Notes: generated by a model not told the origin, from the letters alone. DNA of 64,000 nucleotides from Pseudoips prasinana (GCA_951640165.1 OX621259.1:3534001-3598000), one strand, 5' to 3'. Counted from the first letter of the stretch, positions 20,642 through 31,814 are shown. Made by a program: numbers and translations.

Positions 20642-23600
20642 TAAATCGTAGTATATTAATTTTATCTATTTATTATGTCATTTTTGGATTGTGATAGTGA
20701 TAACGATAGTTTTATGACTGCGGATATTGATTCAAGTTTTATAAGCATTCCCTCCCTTGGTGACATGCTTGTTTCACAATTTTCTGATGTTCCTAAGAAC
20801 TTCAATGTGGTCCACATAAATGCCCAAAGCATTCCGGCACACTTCCCTGATATGCTGGCTAACTTGGACTGTAAGAACATCCACGCTATTCTTGTATCTG
20901 AATCTTGGTTGAAACCTTGCCTTCCATCTATCTCTTATTCTCTTCCTGGATTTAACCTAATACGTAACGACCGTGTGATCGGAGGTGGTGGAGGCGTAGC
21001 AATATATCTGCGTAATTACATTAATTTTACTATAGTTGACACGTCATCACAGCTCCATTAAATGCTGGTGAGCACCTTTTTATAGAGGTTGAATTACATC
21101 ACACAAAGGTTTTATTAGGAGTACACTATTGCCCTTCTCTTCGCATTAATTATTTCTCGTCTTTTGAGACACTTTTAGAAAATCTTACACTTTCTTACAG
21201 TCACACTATCGTCATGGGTGATTTTAACACATGTCTCCTTAAAAATGACTCCCGAGCTTCTTCTCTTCAATCGATAATTGATTCCACTAACCTTTTCTGC
21301 CTTCTTTTAAATGCTACACATCGTTTCCCTAACGCCACTCCCTCTTTACTTGATCTTATTATCATTTCTTCTCGTGATCACGTCTCTAAGCATGTACAGT
21401 GCTCAGCTGATGTGTTTTCTTATCACGATTTAATCTATCTTTCATATGAAATCCGTCCTCCAAAGGCAAAGTCGAAAATTCTTCTGCAACGCAATTTTAG
21501 TGGTATGAACATCGAGAAACTACGAGAAGCTGCTAAAAACATTGATTGGAGTGCACTCTTAGACTCAACTTCAGTCAACGATCAAGTTAATGTTCTAACT
21601 TCTCAGACGATTGCTTTATTTGATATTTATGCCCCAATTCGAGCCACAAAGGTAAAGCATCTCCCGGCTCCTTGGCTAACCGTCGAAATAAAAAACATTA
21701 TGGCTCGAAAAGCAGCAGCGAAAAGTAGGTATAAATGTCGGCCTTCAGCCTTAACTAAAGAAAAGTACATAGCCGTTCGGAATCTCAGCAATAAGATGTG
21801 TAGGAATGCACAGTGCCAAAATATTCATAAATCTGTTGAAAATGACGTTCCGGCAAGGATTTGGAAATTTCTCAGATCATTAGGAGTGGGAAAAAGTAAA
21901 GATTCAATTCCTAAAACATTAAATATTGATTCGCTTAATCAGCATTTTTCCTCTGCTTCATCCAATTTTAATGGAACAACCAAAACTAATACTCTTAACT
22001 ATCTTTCATCTATTCCTACTCCTACTTACTCTCCATTAGTTTTTAATCAATTTACAGATTGTGATGTTAAAAAGAGCATTCTGTCGATATCATCTAACGC
22101 GGTTGGACCTGACAATGTCACCCGTAATATGGTTCTTCCTATCCTTGATGAAATCCTTCCTGTTCTTTCCCATATCTTTAACTATTCCATTTCCAGTGGC
22201 TGCTTTCCGACAGCATGGAAAGCTGCCCAAGTCACTCCCTTACCCAAAACCAAAAATCCTGAATCATTTTCAGATTACCGTCCCATTTATATACTCCCTT
22301 TCCTGTCAAAAGTCCTGGAACGCCTTGTTTCCAACCAACTTAGCTCCTTTCTTTGCAGAAAACATCTCCTCAACCCGATGCAATCAGGTTTCCGTCCCGG
22401 CCATAGTACCGTAACTGCCCTTTGTTCATATTACGGATGACATAAGAAAGGCCATGGAGGATGGGAATCTAACAGTTCTCATTCTTCTTGATTTTAGTAA
22501 CGCTTTCAACTCGGTAGATTTCGACATTCTCCTTGGTATTTTAAACTCTCTTAACATATCTCCAACTGTAATTGATTGGTTCCGTACTTACCTGTTCGGC
22601 CGCCGGCAAAGAGTTCGTATTGAAAATTGTTTTTCTTCATGGTGCAGTACAACAGCCGGCGTGCCTCAGGGTGGCGTGCATTCTCCGTTACTCTTCGCTA
22701 TTTTTATTAATACGATCTCCCGACACCTAACCTCATCCTATCATCTTTATGCTGATGATCTCCAAATTTATACTCACACTCCACTAGCTACACTTACGGA
22801 GACTATTAACTTGTCAACAGTGATCTCGCTGAGATATGTAAATGGAGTCAAGAGTATGGTCTCCGAGTTAATCCATTGAAAACCCAGGCTATTGTCGTGG
22901 GCAGCTCTCGAATGGTTTCCAGGGTAGATTGGTCCCGAATCCCCCAAATTAATTTTGATGGTGTTCTGATCCCATTTAGCAATCAAGTGAAGAACCTGGG
23001 GATAATAATAGACAACACTCTATCTTGGAGTCCACAATTAAAGACAGTGAGTCGAAAACTTTATGCATCCGCTGGTTCCCTAAGACGTCTTCGAAACTTC
23101 CTACCCATTACCACTAAAACTGCCCTTGCACAATCACTTCTCTTACCGATTCTCGACTATGCCGACGCCAGCTATCTTGATCTCACACAAGAACAACTTG
23201 ATAAACTGAGTGACTCCAACATTTTTGTATCAGGTTCATATTTGGCTTACGCAAATATGATCATGTTTCCGAGTTTCGTGCCAAGCTCAAGTGGTTGCCT
23301 ATTCGCTTTCGTCGGAATGCCCATATTCTCGCTTTATTATTCAATATACTTTTCAACCCCACTACTCCTTCATATCTTAAAGAACGTTTTGAATTCCTTT
23401 GTGACACACATTCGAGGCTTTTAAGATCATCAGAAAACCTTAAATTGCACATTCCAGCGCACTCTTCCATCTTTATGGACAAATCATTTGTAGTCCAAGC
23501 AGCTCGTTTGTGGAATGAGTTACCATTTTCTATTAGATGCTCTCAGAATATACTTAGCTTCAAAAAACTTGTGAAAGACCACTATCTGTCACTATCATAA

Positions 23601-23945
23601 TAATTATAAATTTATTTTATTTGGATATAGTATTTTAATATAGTATTATAATATAGTATTTTATTTACGTATATGTATGTATAATAATAATATGATCATT
23701 AACATATTTTTAGTTTTAGTATACCTTTTTAATTATCTCTTTTCTCCTTTTTTTTCTATGTACCACACTTTGTTGCACCATCCCCGGCATTTTTACATAT
23801 TTCATTCCTATCCATCCAAAGGTTGTCTGGAAGAAATCGCTTTATGCGATAAGACCGCCCATTGTACATTATAATTAATGTTTCATTGTTAAATGTTCTT
23901 TTATTTTTTGTGTACAATAAAGTGTATTTTATTTTATTTTATTTT
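20642..23945 (+). mobile_element. CR1/Jockey-like non-LTR retrotransposon
   Basis: Endonuclease plus reverse transcriptase followed by a 3' UTR (GGTTGTCTGGAAGAAATCGC..GATAAGACCGCCCATTGTACA..GTGTACAATAAAG) and a (TTTTA)n tail. It is nearly full length but broken by several frameshifts. The clade call between CR1 and Jockey is uncertain. Confidence 0.85.
20675..23600 (+). pseudogene. Endonuclease/reverse transcriptase of the non-LTR element
   Basis: 20675-21061 is the start of the apurinic-type endonuclease (HINAQSIPAHFPDM, SESWLKP, GGGGVAIYLR). 21214-22440 gives its end (VMGDFNTCL; LLDLIIIS; YHDLIYLSYEI) and the RT fingers (AVGPDNVTRNM, DYRPIYILPFLSKVLERLV, QSGFRPGHSTVTAL). 22454-22879 gives motif A (LILLDFSNAFNSVD), motif B (AGVPQGGVHSPLLFAIFIN) and catalytic LYADDLQIY. 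22876-23600 gives the thumb and C-terminus in two frames. At least four frame breaks (about 21060, 22440, 22830, 23230) make it non-functional, although the YADD motif is intact. Confidence 0.85.
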
Positions 23946-24004
23946 TATTTATAATGCTTTGAGTTGAAAATTTAAACACGCCTTGTTAGACAGAGAGACA
24001 GATG

Positions 24005-24122
24005 GATAGAGTACACTTTATTGCTCCAGAAAAACACATTTCATAATTTCAATATAAGCAAATACAATCGTCGGTCTTATTGCTTTGTAGGGGTCTCTTC
24101 TAGGTTTAAATTCGAAGGAGAA
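24005..24122 (-). mobile_element. Non-LTR 3' UTR fragment
   Basis: The reverse complement reads GCAATAAGACCGACGATTGTA...GGAGCAATAAAGTGTAC, then (TCTG/TCTATC) repeats. It is related to the 3' UTR at 23810-23930. Confidence 0.6.
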
Positions 24123-24254
24123 AAAGAAAGGAGAATAAAAGTTGATTGACGGTTGGCGTGGTTGGTAAATGCTTGCCTTTCACTCCACAGGTCATCAACA
24201 CGCCAACCGTCAATCAACTTTTATTCTCCTTTCTTTTTCTTCTTCTAATTTAAA
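24105..24254. repeat. Inverted repeat inside a SINE head
   Basis: Arms 24105-24160 and 24199-24254 are reverse complements, perfect for about 43 bp (AGAAAAAGAAAGGAGAATAA..GACGGTTGGCGTG) and imperfect outside. The 38-bp loop is the SINE A-box region. The right arm separates the SINE A box from its B box. Confidence 0.9.
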
Positions 24255-24605
24255 CGACTTTTAAACGGTTCGATTCCCACCCAGGACATATTTTGTGTGC
24301 ATGAGCATGTCTGCATGCTCCGAGTCTGAGTGTAATTATCTATATAAATATGTAATTACAAAAGAAAAGTAGTATCACACTAATATTATAAAAGCTAAAG
24401 TTTGTGAGTGTGTATGTTTGTTACTTCTTCACGCAAAAACTACCGAACGGATTTCGATGAAACTTGGTAGTAATATAGCTTATATATTCTAATAACACTT
24501 AGGCTATAATTTATAAAGTTTAACGTGAGTTAAACCGCGGGGCACAGCTAGTATCTAATATATCAGTTTGGTTGTTGTAGCTCTGATTATATTATTAGGA
24601 TATTA
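24150..24605 (+). mobile_element. SINE family 1, interrupted twice
   Basis: The head GGTTGGCGTGGTTGGTAAATGCTTGCC is followed by the palindromic arm, then GGTTCGATTCCCACCCAGGACA and the body. A Helitron occupies 24375-24551, after which the tail resumes with TATCTAATATATCAG..TTG and GGATATTATTATT. Confidence 0.85.
24375..24551 (+). mobile_element. Short Helitron inside the SINE
   Basis: It starts TCACACTAATATTATAAA and ends GGGGCACAGCTAG, between A (24374) and T (24552) of the SINE's GTAGTA/TAT. It is the same family as 7050-7247, inserted at a different SINE position. Confidence 0.9.
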
Positions 24606-24623
24606 TTATTAAAATTCATGCTG

Positions 24624-24715
24624 ACGGAGAAGTCTTACGGTTTGGAGATATTACATCTTTTATTAAAAAATTTTAATAAAAGATGTAATATCTCCAAACC
24701 GTAAGACTTCTCCGT
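24624..24715. repeat. 92-bp perfect palindrome
   Basis: 45-bp arms starting ACGGAGAAGTCTTACGG are exact reverse complements around a 2-nt AA centre. The flanks are not duplicated. It may be a snap-back product or a tiny foldback element. Confidence 0.95.
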
Positions 24716-25063
24716 TTTGTATTCCGATGTAGTACGTGGAGACTCTTACATTTCGAGGTAGGCCCTTAAACTGTAAAACGACGCTATAAATTAAGTAAAT
24801 CTGTAGGTATCATTTTTCGGCTGCTTTCGTAGATAATGTTAAGTGTAATAACTTATTGAGTATGGTAATTCTTATTGTAAGAAATTATTATTGTAAGAAA
24901 ATCCTGCTGATATTAAAGACATCTTACATAATATGCTCCCGGTAATACTATGATTATGTTAATGTTACGATATTGGGAGAGCACATTAGGGAGAGGGGAT
25001 GGGTCAGCAACGCGTGAGTTATGGCGTACGCAGACCCGTAGATACACATATTTGTGAACGTTA
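24716..25063. other. No recognised feature
   Basis: Mixed sequence; nothing supported. Confidence 0.45.
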
Positions 25064-25072
25064 CGAATAAGA

Positions 25073-26073
25073 ATGTGTTTCTATCTAGCGGGGCCCCCTT
25101 AGCTAGAGCGTTGAAAGTGATGAGAGCGGTTAGGTTGTTCAATGTACCTACCAAATATAATGTAATGGTCCAATGTACCTCCGTCGTATCCACAGAAATT
25201 ACCTCTGAAGTCGATTTCCATCCAGCGGGGCCCTCCGTCGATATCACGCCGAGATACCTAAAAATGGTGTCAGACGAAACTTGGCCCAATGTACCTTCCT
25301 ATTCATGTATTTGTTCTTAAAAATGTTTGATGTTATACCAGAAATTAAGTATCAAAGTTTTGTCTAGCCAGCGGGGCCCTTTGTTATTTGAATTTACACG
25401 TGCGAAAAATGCAGACCATTCTTATGTTTTACTAATGTACCTCACAGTTCTTCACTATTTATCAATATTTTCGCGGTTTTACAAATTTTTATTTTTTTAA
25501 TACGGATTTTGAAGTTGGTCTAATAGTAAACGTTGTGCACATTTATGAATAGAATCATCCCTTAGGAGGGAAAAGGCGAGCTAAAAATAACCTGTTCAGT
25601 ATATAGAAAGTAATGTAGTAGGTAGTACACGATTGGTATTGGATTGGGATTTGTGAAAAGATACAAAAACCGCGAAAAATTTGGTAGATAGCGAATAACT
25701 GTGAGGTACATTGGGAAAACATAAGAATGGTCTGCATTTTTCGCACGTGTAAATTCAAATAACAAAGGGCCCCGCTGGCTAGACAAAACTTTGATACTTA
25801 ATTTCTGGTATACCATCAAACATTTTTAAGAACAAATACATGAATAGGAAGGTACATTGGGCCAAGTTTCGTCTGACACCATTTTTAGGTATCTCTGCGT
25901 GATATCGACGGAGGGCCCCGCTGGATGGAAATCGACTTCAGAGGTCATTTCTGTGGATACGACGGAGGTACATTGGACCACTTCATTATATTTGGTAGGT
26001 ACATTGAACAACCTAACCGCTCTCATCACTTTCATCGCTCTAGCTAAGGGGGTCCCGCTAGATAGAAACACAT
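25073..26073. mobile_element. 1001-bp foldback DNA element with 9-bp target duplication
   Basis: The arms (about 25073-25485 and 25660-26073) are near-identical reverse complements around a 175-bp unique centre. The ends ATGTGTTTCTATCTAGCGGG are flanked by an exact 9-bp duplication CGAATAAGA (25064-25072, 26074-26082). Each arm holds repeated modules: four AATGTACCT and three AGCGGGGCCC sites. It is non-coding. A 9-bp duplication with very long inverted repeats suggests a Mutator-like foldback. Confidence 0.9.
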
Positions 26074-26082
26074 CGAATAAGA

Positions 26083-27010
26083 AACAATACTTTAACCAAT
26101 TAATTGTTTTTTTTTGTAATTAATTGACGGAATGTGGAAGAGGGTCTCTTTCAGATCAATTTCTGGCACTCACCGCCCGCTACCGCGCTGTCTTCGCTTT
26201 CTCGGCTCGTGCGTTGTATGGTGGTTGTTGTATGGCAGTACAAACCTAAGCTACTTTTCTAGCAGTTAAATACTTTTTCAGCTGGTGCAGTCTGTATATT
26301 TTATATAAACATTATCAAATTGATGAATATAAATAGATAGGCATATAAAAATATATTTTATAATAGAAGTCATGTAGGGAACGTAAGTATTCCTTATGAT
26401 AAAAAAATATTCTATATATAGGTATAATTGTTTGTCTGTATTTCCTTTATAGAATCGTAAACTATGCATTCGATCATGTGATGTCCAGTGTCAGTGTTGT
26501 CCATGATCTCACAAAGGTTTCTGAGTACGACCGATATTCAACAGATGGCGCCACTAGCATTCCGATAAATTTCGTATATTGACGTAGCAACGAGTCCAGG
26601 GTTCAGCTAGTATTAAATAAAAACTACTGAAAGTGAAGTTTGTGTGTGTGTGTGCGTGTGTATGTGTGGCTGCGCAACACATATCGGTATGTAATCATTT
26701 TGTTACATAAAATATTTAACTGAGCACATTATAACAAGAGAGAAAATTATTACAATACCTAAATCACACGGCCACGTCCATTTCCGGAAATCAGGTTTTG
26801 ACAGACGAGTTTATGACGTCACGTGCGCAGACCCACGTTTTATTCCCTGCCATTTACTTTTATTGGATGATGGCTTCCAATGTTTCAGTCCCTTTATTAT
26901 GTCCAAACATAAGTTACTGCCAATATATAAGAAAGTAACAATATATTAGTCTGTTTAGTTTTGCTTCGCGTACCTTTTTATTGGAAGTAATTTTGCAGAG
27001 TTAGACATAT
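26083..27010. other. No recognised gene
   Basis: It includes a (GT)n run near 26642 and a CCAGGGTTCAGCTAG end near 26605 that may be an old Helitron 3' end. Nothing else is supported. Confidence 0.45.
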
Positions 27011-27011
27011 A

Positions 27012-27073
27012 AAGAAAATCATTAGCTGAATATATGTACGCTTCCATTACATTCGGCTAGTGATTTTCTTTAC
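27012..27073. repeat. Short imperfect inverted repeat
   Basis: AAAGAAAATCATTAGCTGAAT pairs with the complement of ATTCGGCTAGTGATTTTCTTT. It may be a small MITE. Confidence 0.55.
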
Positions 27074-27119
27074 TACTATAATAATTCCTCTATAATTTCG
27101 GCAACAGCGCCCACTCTCA

Positions 27120-27348
27120 ATGGAGACTAGCCAACTGCACAGGACATATTATAGTGTTACTCTCATTTTCCGATAGGACGACTTGCCACACGACTGGAAA
27201 GAGACGCCTTTACGTGCTTTGCGAGGCACGGGGCTATAGTACCGCCAACTCCCAGACTTCGGGCTGTTACTAGGAAATTTCTTTTTACGGAAACATCCCA
27301 AAATCATTTTAAGGTGTGACGGGGGATTTGAACCTAGGACCTCATTAT
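27120..27348 (-). mobile_element. tRNA-derived SINE (family 2)
   Basis: On the minus strand: GAGGTCCTAGGTTCAAATCCC (B box), ATTTTGGGATG, CAGCCCGAAGTCTGGGAGTTGGCGGTA, CCCCGTGCCTCG and ATGAGAGT, in the same order as the full copy at 44520-44870. Confidence 0.85.
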
Positions 27349-27349
27349 T

Positions 27350-27490
27350 ATAGTTTTTTATTTCTATAAACACATACTGATATAGATAATTTCACCCCAA
27401 CTCAGTACAAACGGACATGCAAACAAATATTTGTTCTGAGTGGGAATCGAACACCACGACCTCTGGCGCGAAATCTACCACGCCAACATA
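27350..27490 (-). mobile_element. SINE family 1, 5' half
   Basis: The minus strand gives TTGGCGTGGTAGAT, GAGGTCGTGGTGTTCGATTCCC, AACAAATATTTGTTTGCATG and the ATTATCTATATCAGTATGT body. The mariner insertion begins 10 bp beyond its head. Confidence 0.75.
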
Positions 27491-27499
27491 TGTATAATA

Positions 27500-28781
27500 G
27501 GTCTTTACCTATGAAATTGCCGTTTTGTATGAAAAAATTTAAACGAATTTTTTTCATGAATTTTTTTATTTGTATTAATCGAAGTAATCACCCATGCAAT
27601 CAATGCATCTTTGCCATCGCAGTGGCAGTTTATTGATGCCCTTCTTAAAGAAATCAGCTGGACGGGAGGCAACAAATTCTTCAAAGGCATTTTGTACTGC
27701 CTCTCGGGTATTGAATTTTTTTCCCGCCAAGAAGTTATCCAAATTCTGGAAAAAGTAGTAGTCTGTAGGCGCAAGGTCTGGTGAGTAGGGCGGATGACGG
27801 AGAGCTTCCAACCCCAGTTCTTGCAACTTGGAGACCGTCTGCTGTGCAGTATGAGGTCGCGCGTTGTCGTGCAGGAGCAGCGGAGACGAGCGATTGACCA
27901 ATGCTGGTTGGAGATGCGCCAGCTTCTCCATCATTGTGCTCAGTTCTTCACAGTACACATCTGCAGTAATGCTCACCCCGTTTGGTAAGAAGCTGTGATG
28001 AATCACACCGGCGCTAGACCACCAAACAGTGACCATCACTTTTCTAGGGGTAAGTTTTCGTTTAGGGCATTGTTTAGGTGCTGAACCAGGATCCAACCAA
28101 CTTGCTGAGCGCTTGCGGTTATCAAACAGAATCCATTTTTCATTGCAGGTAACAATGCGGTTCAAAATTCCTTCATTTGTGTGTCTGTTGAGCAGTGCAA
28201 GGCACGTCTCGACGCGTACTTCGCGCTGGCGATCATTGAGTTCGTGGGGCACCCATTTGTCAAGCTTTTTTACCTTGCCAATTTGACGCAAATGGACCAA
28301 TATTGTTTTGACGCTAACGTCGAAAGCTGCTGCTAATTCAGCCGTAGATTGTGTATCATCAGCTTCCACAACCGCCTTTAATTCGTCATTGTCGACCAAA
28401 GTCTTCGGACGACCGCGAGGTTCATTTTTCAGGTCGAAATTTCCAGAACGGAAGCGAGCAAACCAATAACAGGTGGTGCGTTGGTTTGTAGTGTTAGCTC
28501 CGTAAACGTCGTTGATGTTGCGTGCCGCTTGTGCCGCGTTGCTGCCACGACGGTACTCATATTCCATAATTACTCGAATTTTTAACGTATCCATGATGAC
28601 GAAAAAGATTGAAATGCGATGAAAATGTAACACTAATCAATAAAGAAATGACTACTTTTGGAAAAAAGAATCCATGTTTTTAAAATAAAATTAATTTGAA
28701 ATTAGAATTCTTAGCCAAACAAAAATTATTTTGATTTGAAATGGCCAGTACTGCAGAACGGCAATTTCATAGGTAAAGACC
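27500..28781 (-). mobile_element. Full-length mariner transposon
   Basis: 1282 bp, flanked by TA on both sides (27498-27499, 28782-28783), with terminal inverted repeats GGTCTTTACCTATGAAATTG.. that match at 27 of the first 28 positions. The size is normal for mariner. It encodes one transposase on the minus strand. Confidence 0.95.
27575..28633 (-). CDS. Mariner transposase, probably catalytically dead
   Basis: An uninterrupted frame of 352 codons. The likely true start is the Met of MDTLKIRVIMEYEYRRG, about 14 residues in. It has the N-terminal helix-turn-helix pair (AAQAARNINDVYG; SVKTILVHLRQIGK), the linker WVPHELNDRQ and the DD34D catalytic domain. The first catalytic Asp, normally in TCDEKW, is Asn here (TCNEKW near 28143). 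The second (LLHDNARPHTA) and third (YSPDLAPTDYYFF) are present, as is WDPG-like SWLDPG. The frame and both ends are otherwise intact, so the copy is young. Asp-to-Asn at this position should abolish cleavage, so it could move only with another copy's enzyme. Confidence 0.95.
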   Translation of the reverse strand: MLHFHRISIFFVIMDTLKIRVIMEYEYRRGSNAAQAARNINDVYGANTTNQRTTCYWFARFRSGNFDLKNEPRGRPKTLVDNDELKAVVEADDTQSTAELAAAFDVSVKTILVHLRQIGKVKKLDKWVPHELNDRQREVRVETCLALLNRHTNEGILNRIVTCNEKWILFDNRKRSASWLDPGSAPKQCPKRKLTPRKVMVTVWWSSAGVIHHSFLPNGVSITADVYCEELSTMMEKLAHLQPALVNRSSPLLLHDNARPHTAQQTVSKLQELGLEALRHPPYSPDLAPTDYYFFQNLDNFLAGKKFNTREAVQNAFEEFVASRPADFFKKGINKLPLRWQRCIDCMGDYFD

Positions 28782-29023
28782 TAATATATTGCTTTCGACG
28801 TGGGAAACTTAAAATCAATCTAATTTAGCTTGAAAACTGTTGTTGTTTAAATACTCTCAACAGTAGCGGCGTTAGGGTAGGGCGCGGTTGGGCGACCGCC
28901 CAGGGCGCCGGGAACAAAGGGGCGCCGCAGGCGCCCCTTTCTGAATGGCGTTTATATATTTATACGTAACTTCAATAAATTTAGAAAAATTATGATGGTA
29001 TTCAAAATGACTCCAATGGTGAT

Positions 29024-30094
29024 GTGCAACAAATACAAATTCTAGATGACATTAGCACTGTTGTTTCGGATATATCTGATCCAGCCAATTGCCCACTTAC
29101 TCGATATTGTAAAGAATTTAATCATATAATATCTAATGACCCAGCACAAACATACATTGAAAATTATCCGAAGAATGATAAAGGGCGATATTTCTCTAAT
29201 TCACATTTCATTTCATTTCACACAACGAACATGAAAGGAAAAAATATTGGTGTTCAAAGGAGAATTTTAGGCTTAAATCCCTTAGCTGTTTATGTACCAT
29301 GTGGCTGACATAGTTACCATCTTGTACTATGTGATGCAGCTAAATCAACAGTAAAATCAGTAACTTTGTTTGGGGTCCTTCAGAGGTTGTTTTCATTATT
29401 TACAGCTTCTGTTTATCTATGGAATATTCTAACCGATCACTTGGGATTACATACTATGAAAAAGCTCAGTGACACACGTTGGGAAGCAAGACTAAGTAGT
29501 GTTAAAGCAGTACGTTATCAAATTAGTGCCATCCATGACCCATTAATTACTTTGGCTTTGAATTAAAAGATTTCAGCTTCATAGTTTCATTGGTAGTTTA
29601 GGATGACATACTTTTTCAAATTAATATCGTTAGTAAAACTGTTCAATCAACGGACATGGATTAATACACAGAAATATTGAAAAAGTGCTGGGATCTCTAG
29701 GAACGAAATAGTAATACTGGCTTCAAAGGCGCCAGGAAAAAGCTGACCTTATCAAGTTCTTCAAATCTCTAATTGAAATTAAGTGTGGACTCTAAATCTA
29801 ATGCTTGTATGTTGTGCGATGAACTCTTAAGTTTGATAGTTTATCTAATCTAAGTTTATGTTCTAACTAACAAGAACTACATTATTATTATATCCAAATG
29901 CATGGATAGCATTGCGAATACTATTGACTATACTTGTAACAGTTGCTAGTAGGGAGATGTGTTGTTCTAAGCTTAAGTTGATAAAGACCTATCTACGCTC
30001 AACAATATCACAATATAGGTTAACAAATTTAGCCATTTTGTCAACCGGTAACGAAATTGCAGAAAACATTGACGATAAAAGGCAAGAAAAGTAA
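29024..30094 (+). pseudogene. hAT transposase of the ZMYM1-like group
   Basis: Pieces in order: DPANCPLTRYCKEFNH; GRYFSNSHFISF; after an internal deletion NMKGKNIGVQRRILGLNPLA and HSYHLVLCDAAKSTVKSV; then LSDTRWEARLSSVKAVRYQ (region of the hAT catalytic Glu). Finally comes the C-terminal dimerisation domain ALRILLTILVTVASREMCCSKLKLIK..YLRSTISQYRL.. at 29905-30060. A TGA at 29306, stops after 29566 and missing internal segments make it a pseudogene. These proteins are often annotated as zinc finger MYM-type protein 1-like. Confidence 0.85.
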
Positions 30095-30961
30095 AATTTT
30101 ATCCCACCTAAAACATAAATGTAAAAAAGGAGAGCCAAGTTCAATACAAAAATTATGCTAGGCTGTGGGCTTTGCCGCAAAAAGAATGGAGATCTAAATG
30201 AGTGCCAAGTTCTATGCAAAATTCAAATATGTATTTATAGAAAAAAAATAACATTATGAACATGTATTAAACTCTATTTCTTTGCTTTATTGGATACCTA
30301 TAACAATTGCAGTTACAAAAAAAAATGTGAGATCTTAAAGATTTTTGTACCACCACCACTTATTTTTTTACTTAACTTTATTTTTAAATTTCTGTTATTT
30401 AGCAAATATAATAATACATATATTGGGATAGTTTTAAATATCTGCTTGTAACGGTTCCAACGCTAAAATTAAAAAAAAATATATGCCCCCCCCCCCCCCT
30501 TTTTTGTACGTTTTTATTTTTAGTTTTGTACTTATTTACTTTTTTCCTACGCTTGCACACAATTACCGAGCTGAATTCCAAATTTCATCCTTCGGTCATC
30601 TCGAAGTAGGATAGATTTAGGTACTATATGTCAGTCAGTGCTAAAATTTACGACTTCCTATCTGTCGAACCTTCATATATTTATAACCGTTTGAGCTAGC
30701 TTCATAAAATTTGGGCTAGATGTCCTTATGGATATAATTAAACACACGTAGGTTTATGTGTTTACGTTAAAGAGATTTTGAGTTATAGAAGGGTCAAAAG
30801 TAACAGCAAGTGGTTCGTGTAATATTACACTCGGCGCTGGCTAGCCAGTTCCTTTGCTTGAACTTGGCTTGACACGCTGCCGCGTTACTAGATTAGTTTT
30901 TTTTTAAATAAATGATTATTTATTCTAGTAAATGGTTATTTCATTATATCCTTTACCTTTT
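30095..30961. other. hAT interior, non-coding
   Basis: It includes a C15 run (30486-30500) next to a T run. A segment at 30733-30790 is shared with 35539-35595 (ATTAAACACACGTAG(G)TTTATG). Confidence 0.6.
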
Positions 30962-31690
30962 TAGGGTTCCATACACCGAAAGGAAAAAACGGAACCATTA
31001 TAACATCACTTTGTTGTCTGTCTGTCTGTTGGTAAAGAACTCAAGACCCTGTATTTCGAGGATGTGTGGAGTTATCAAGCTGAAATTTGAATTGTATACT
31101 CAAGTCTATGGTCCCATTGAACTGTAAAAAAATCACACTGATAAGTTTACGCAAAAAAAATATACGGCTATTTATTCAGCGCATTCTATCAAATTTGGAC
31201 ACTATCAAGGTTTTCAAAGGTGTAAGCGGTGTACCGTTGACCTAGAACTACGATATTTGGCCAGTAACAGCTTTTAGCAAGTAACAGAATTTTTTCTTAT
31301 AGCTCACAAGTACAGGAATAAAACTGAACACGAAATCTTTCAAAAAAAATTGGAGGTGTATACATGAATATTTGCATACCTCGAAGATATAATTGTATTC
31401 GCCTGCCTATAACTTACGTACATTAAAATGTTTTTGAAGTTATACTTCTTTTGGCGCGATGCAGAAAAATGATGAGAGTGAATTTTTACGATGCGCGCGC
31501 ACACCGACATCAAAAAAATTAACAGCATGACGTTAGTTCTAGGTGGTATGAAAATTGATAACTATGTTCAAGTTGTATATTAAGAAGTATAACTTCTAAC
31601 GCGCGTACATAAGTACACACAAGTTTTTTTGTTTTGTTTGCTGGTACGGAACCCTTCGAGTGCAAATCTAATTCGTGCTTGCCCAGTTTT
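30962..31690. mobile_element. Nested MITE-like repeat with AGGGTTCC / GGAACCCT ends
   Basis: It starts near TTTTTAGGGTTCCATACACCG and ends near GGTACGGAACCCTTCGAG..GTGCTTGCCCAGTTTTTT. The inner words CTGTCTGTCTGT, CAAGACCCTGTATTTCGAGG and GTGGAG.TATCAAGCTGAAATT are those of a very common lepidopteran repeat. It lies wholly inside the hAT element. Confidence 0.65.
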
Positions 31691-31814
31691 TTCGAATGAG
31701 TTTGCAGTTAGAAGGCGCGACTAAAATAAAGGGGAGGGGGGCGCCGTATGAATCTCGCCCAGGGCGCTGGCAGTGCTAAAACCGGCACTGACTCTCAACT
31801 ACCTTTCTAGATAC

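Larger units (their letters stand above)
28861..31790 (+). mobile_element. hAT transposon (ZMYM1-like), decayed
   Basis: 2930 bp between exact 8-bp duplications ACTCTCAA (28853-28860, 31791-31798). The ends are CAGTAGCGGCGTTAG and, in reverse complement, CAGTGCCGGTTTTAG, both followed by GGGCG-rich subterminal sequence. It contains a broken transposase (29024-30094) and a nested repeat at 30962-31690. Confidence 0.9.
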
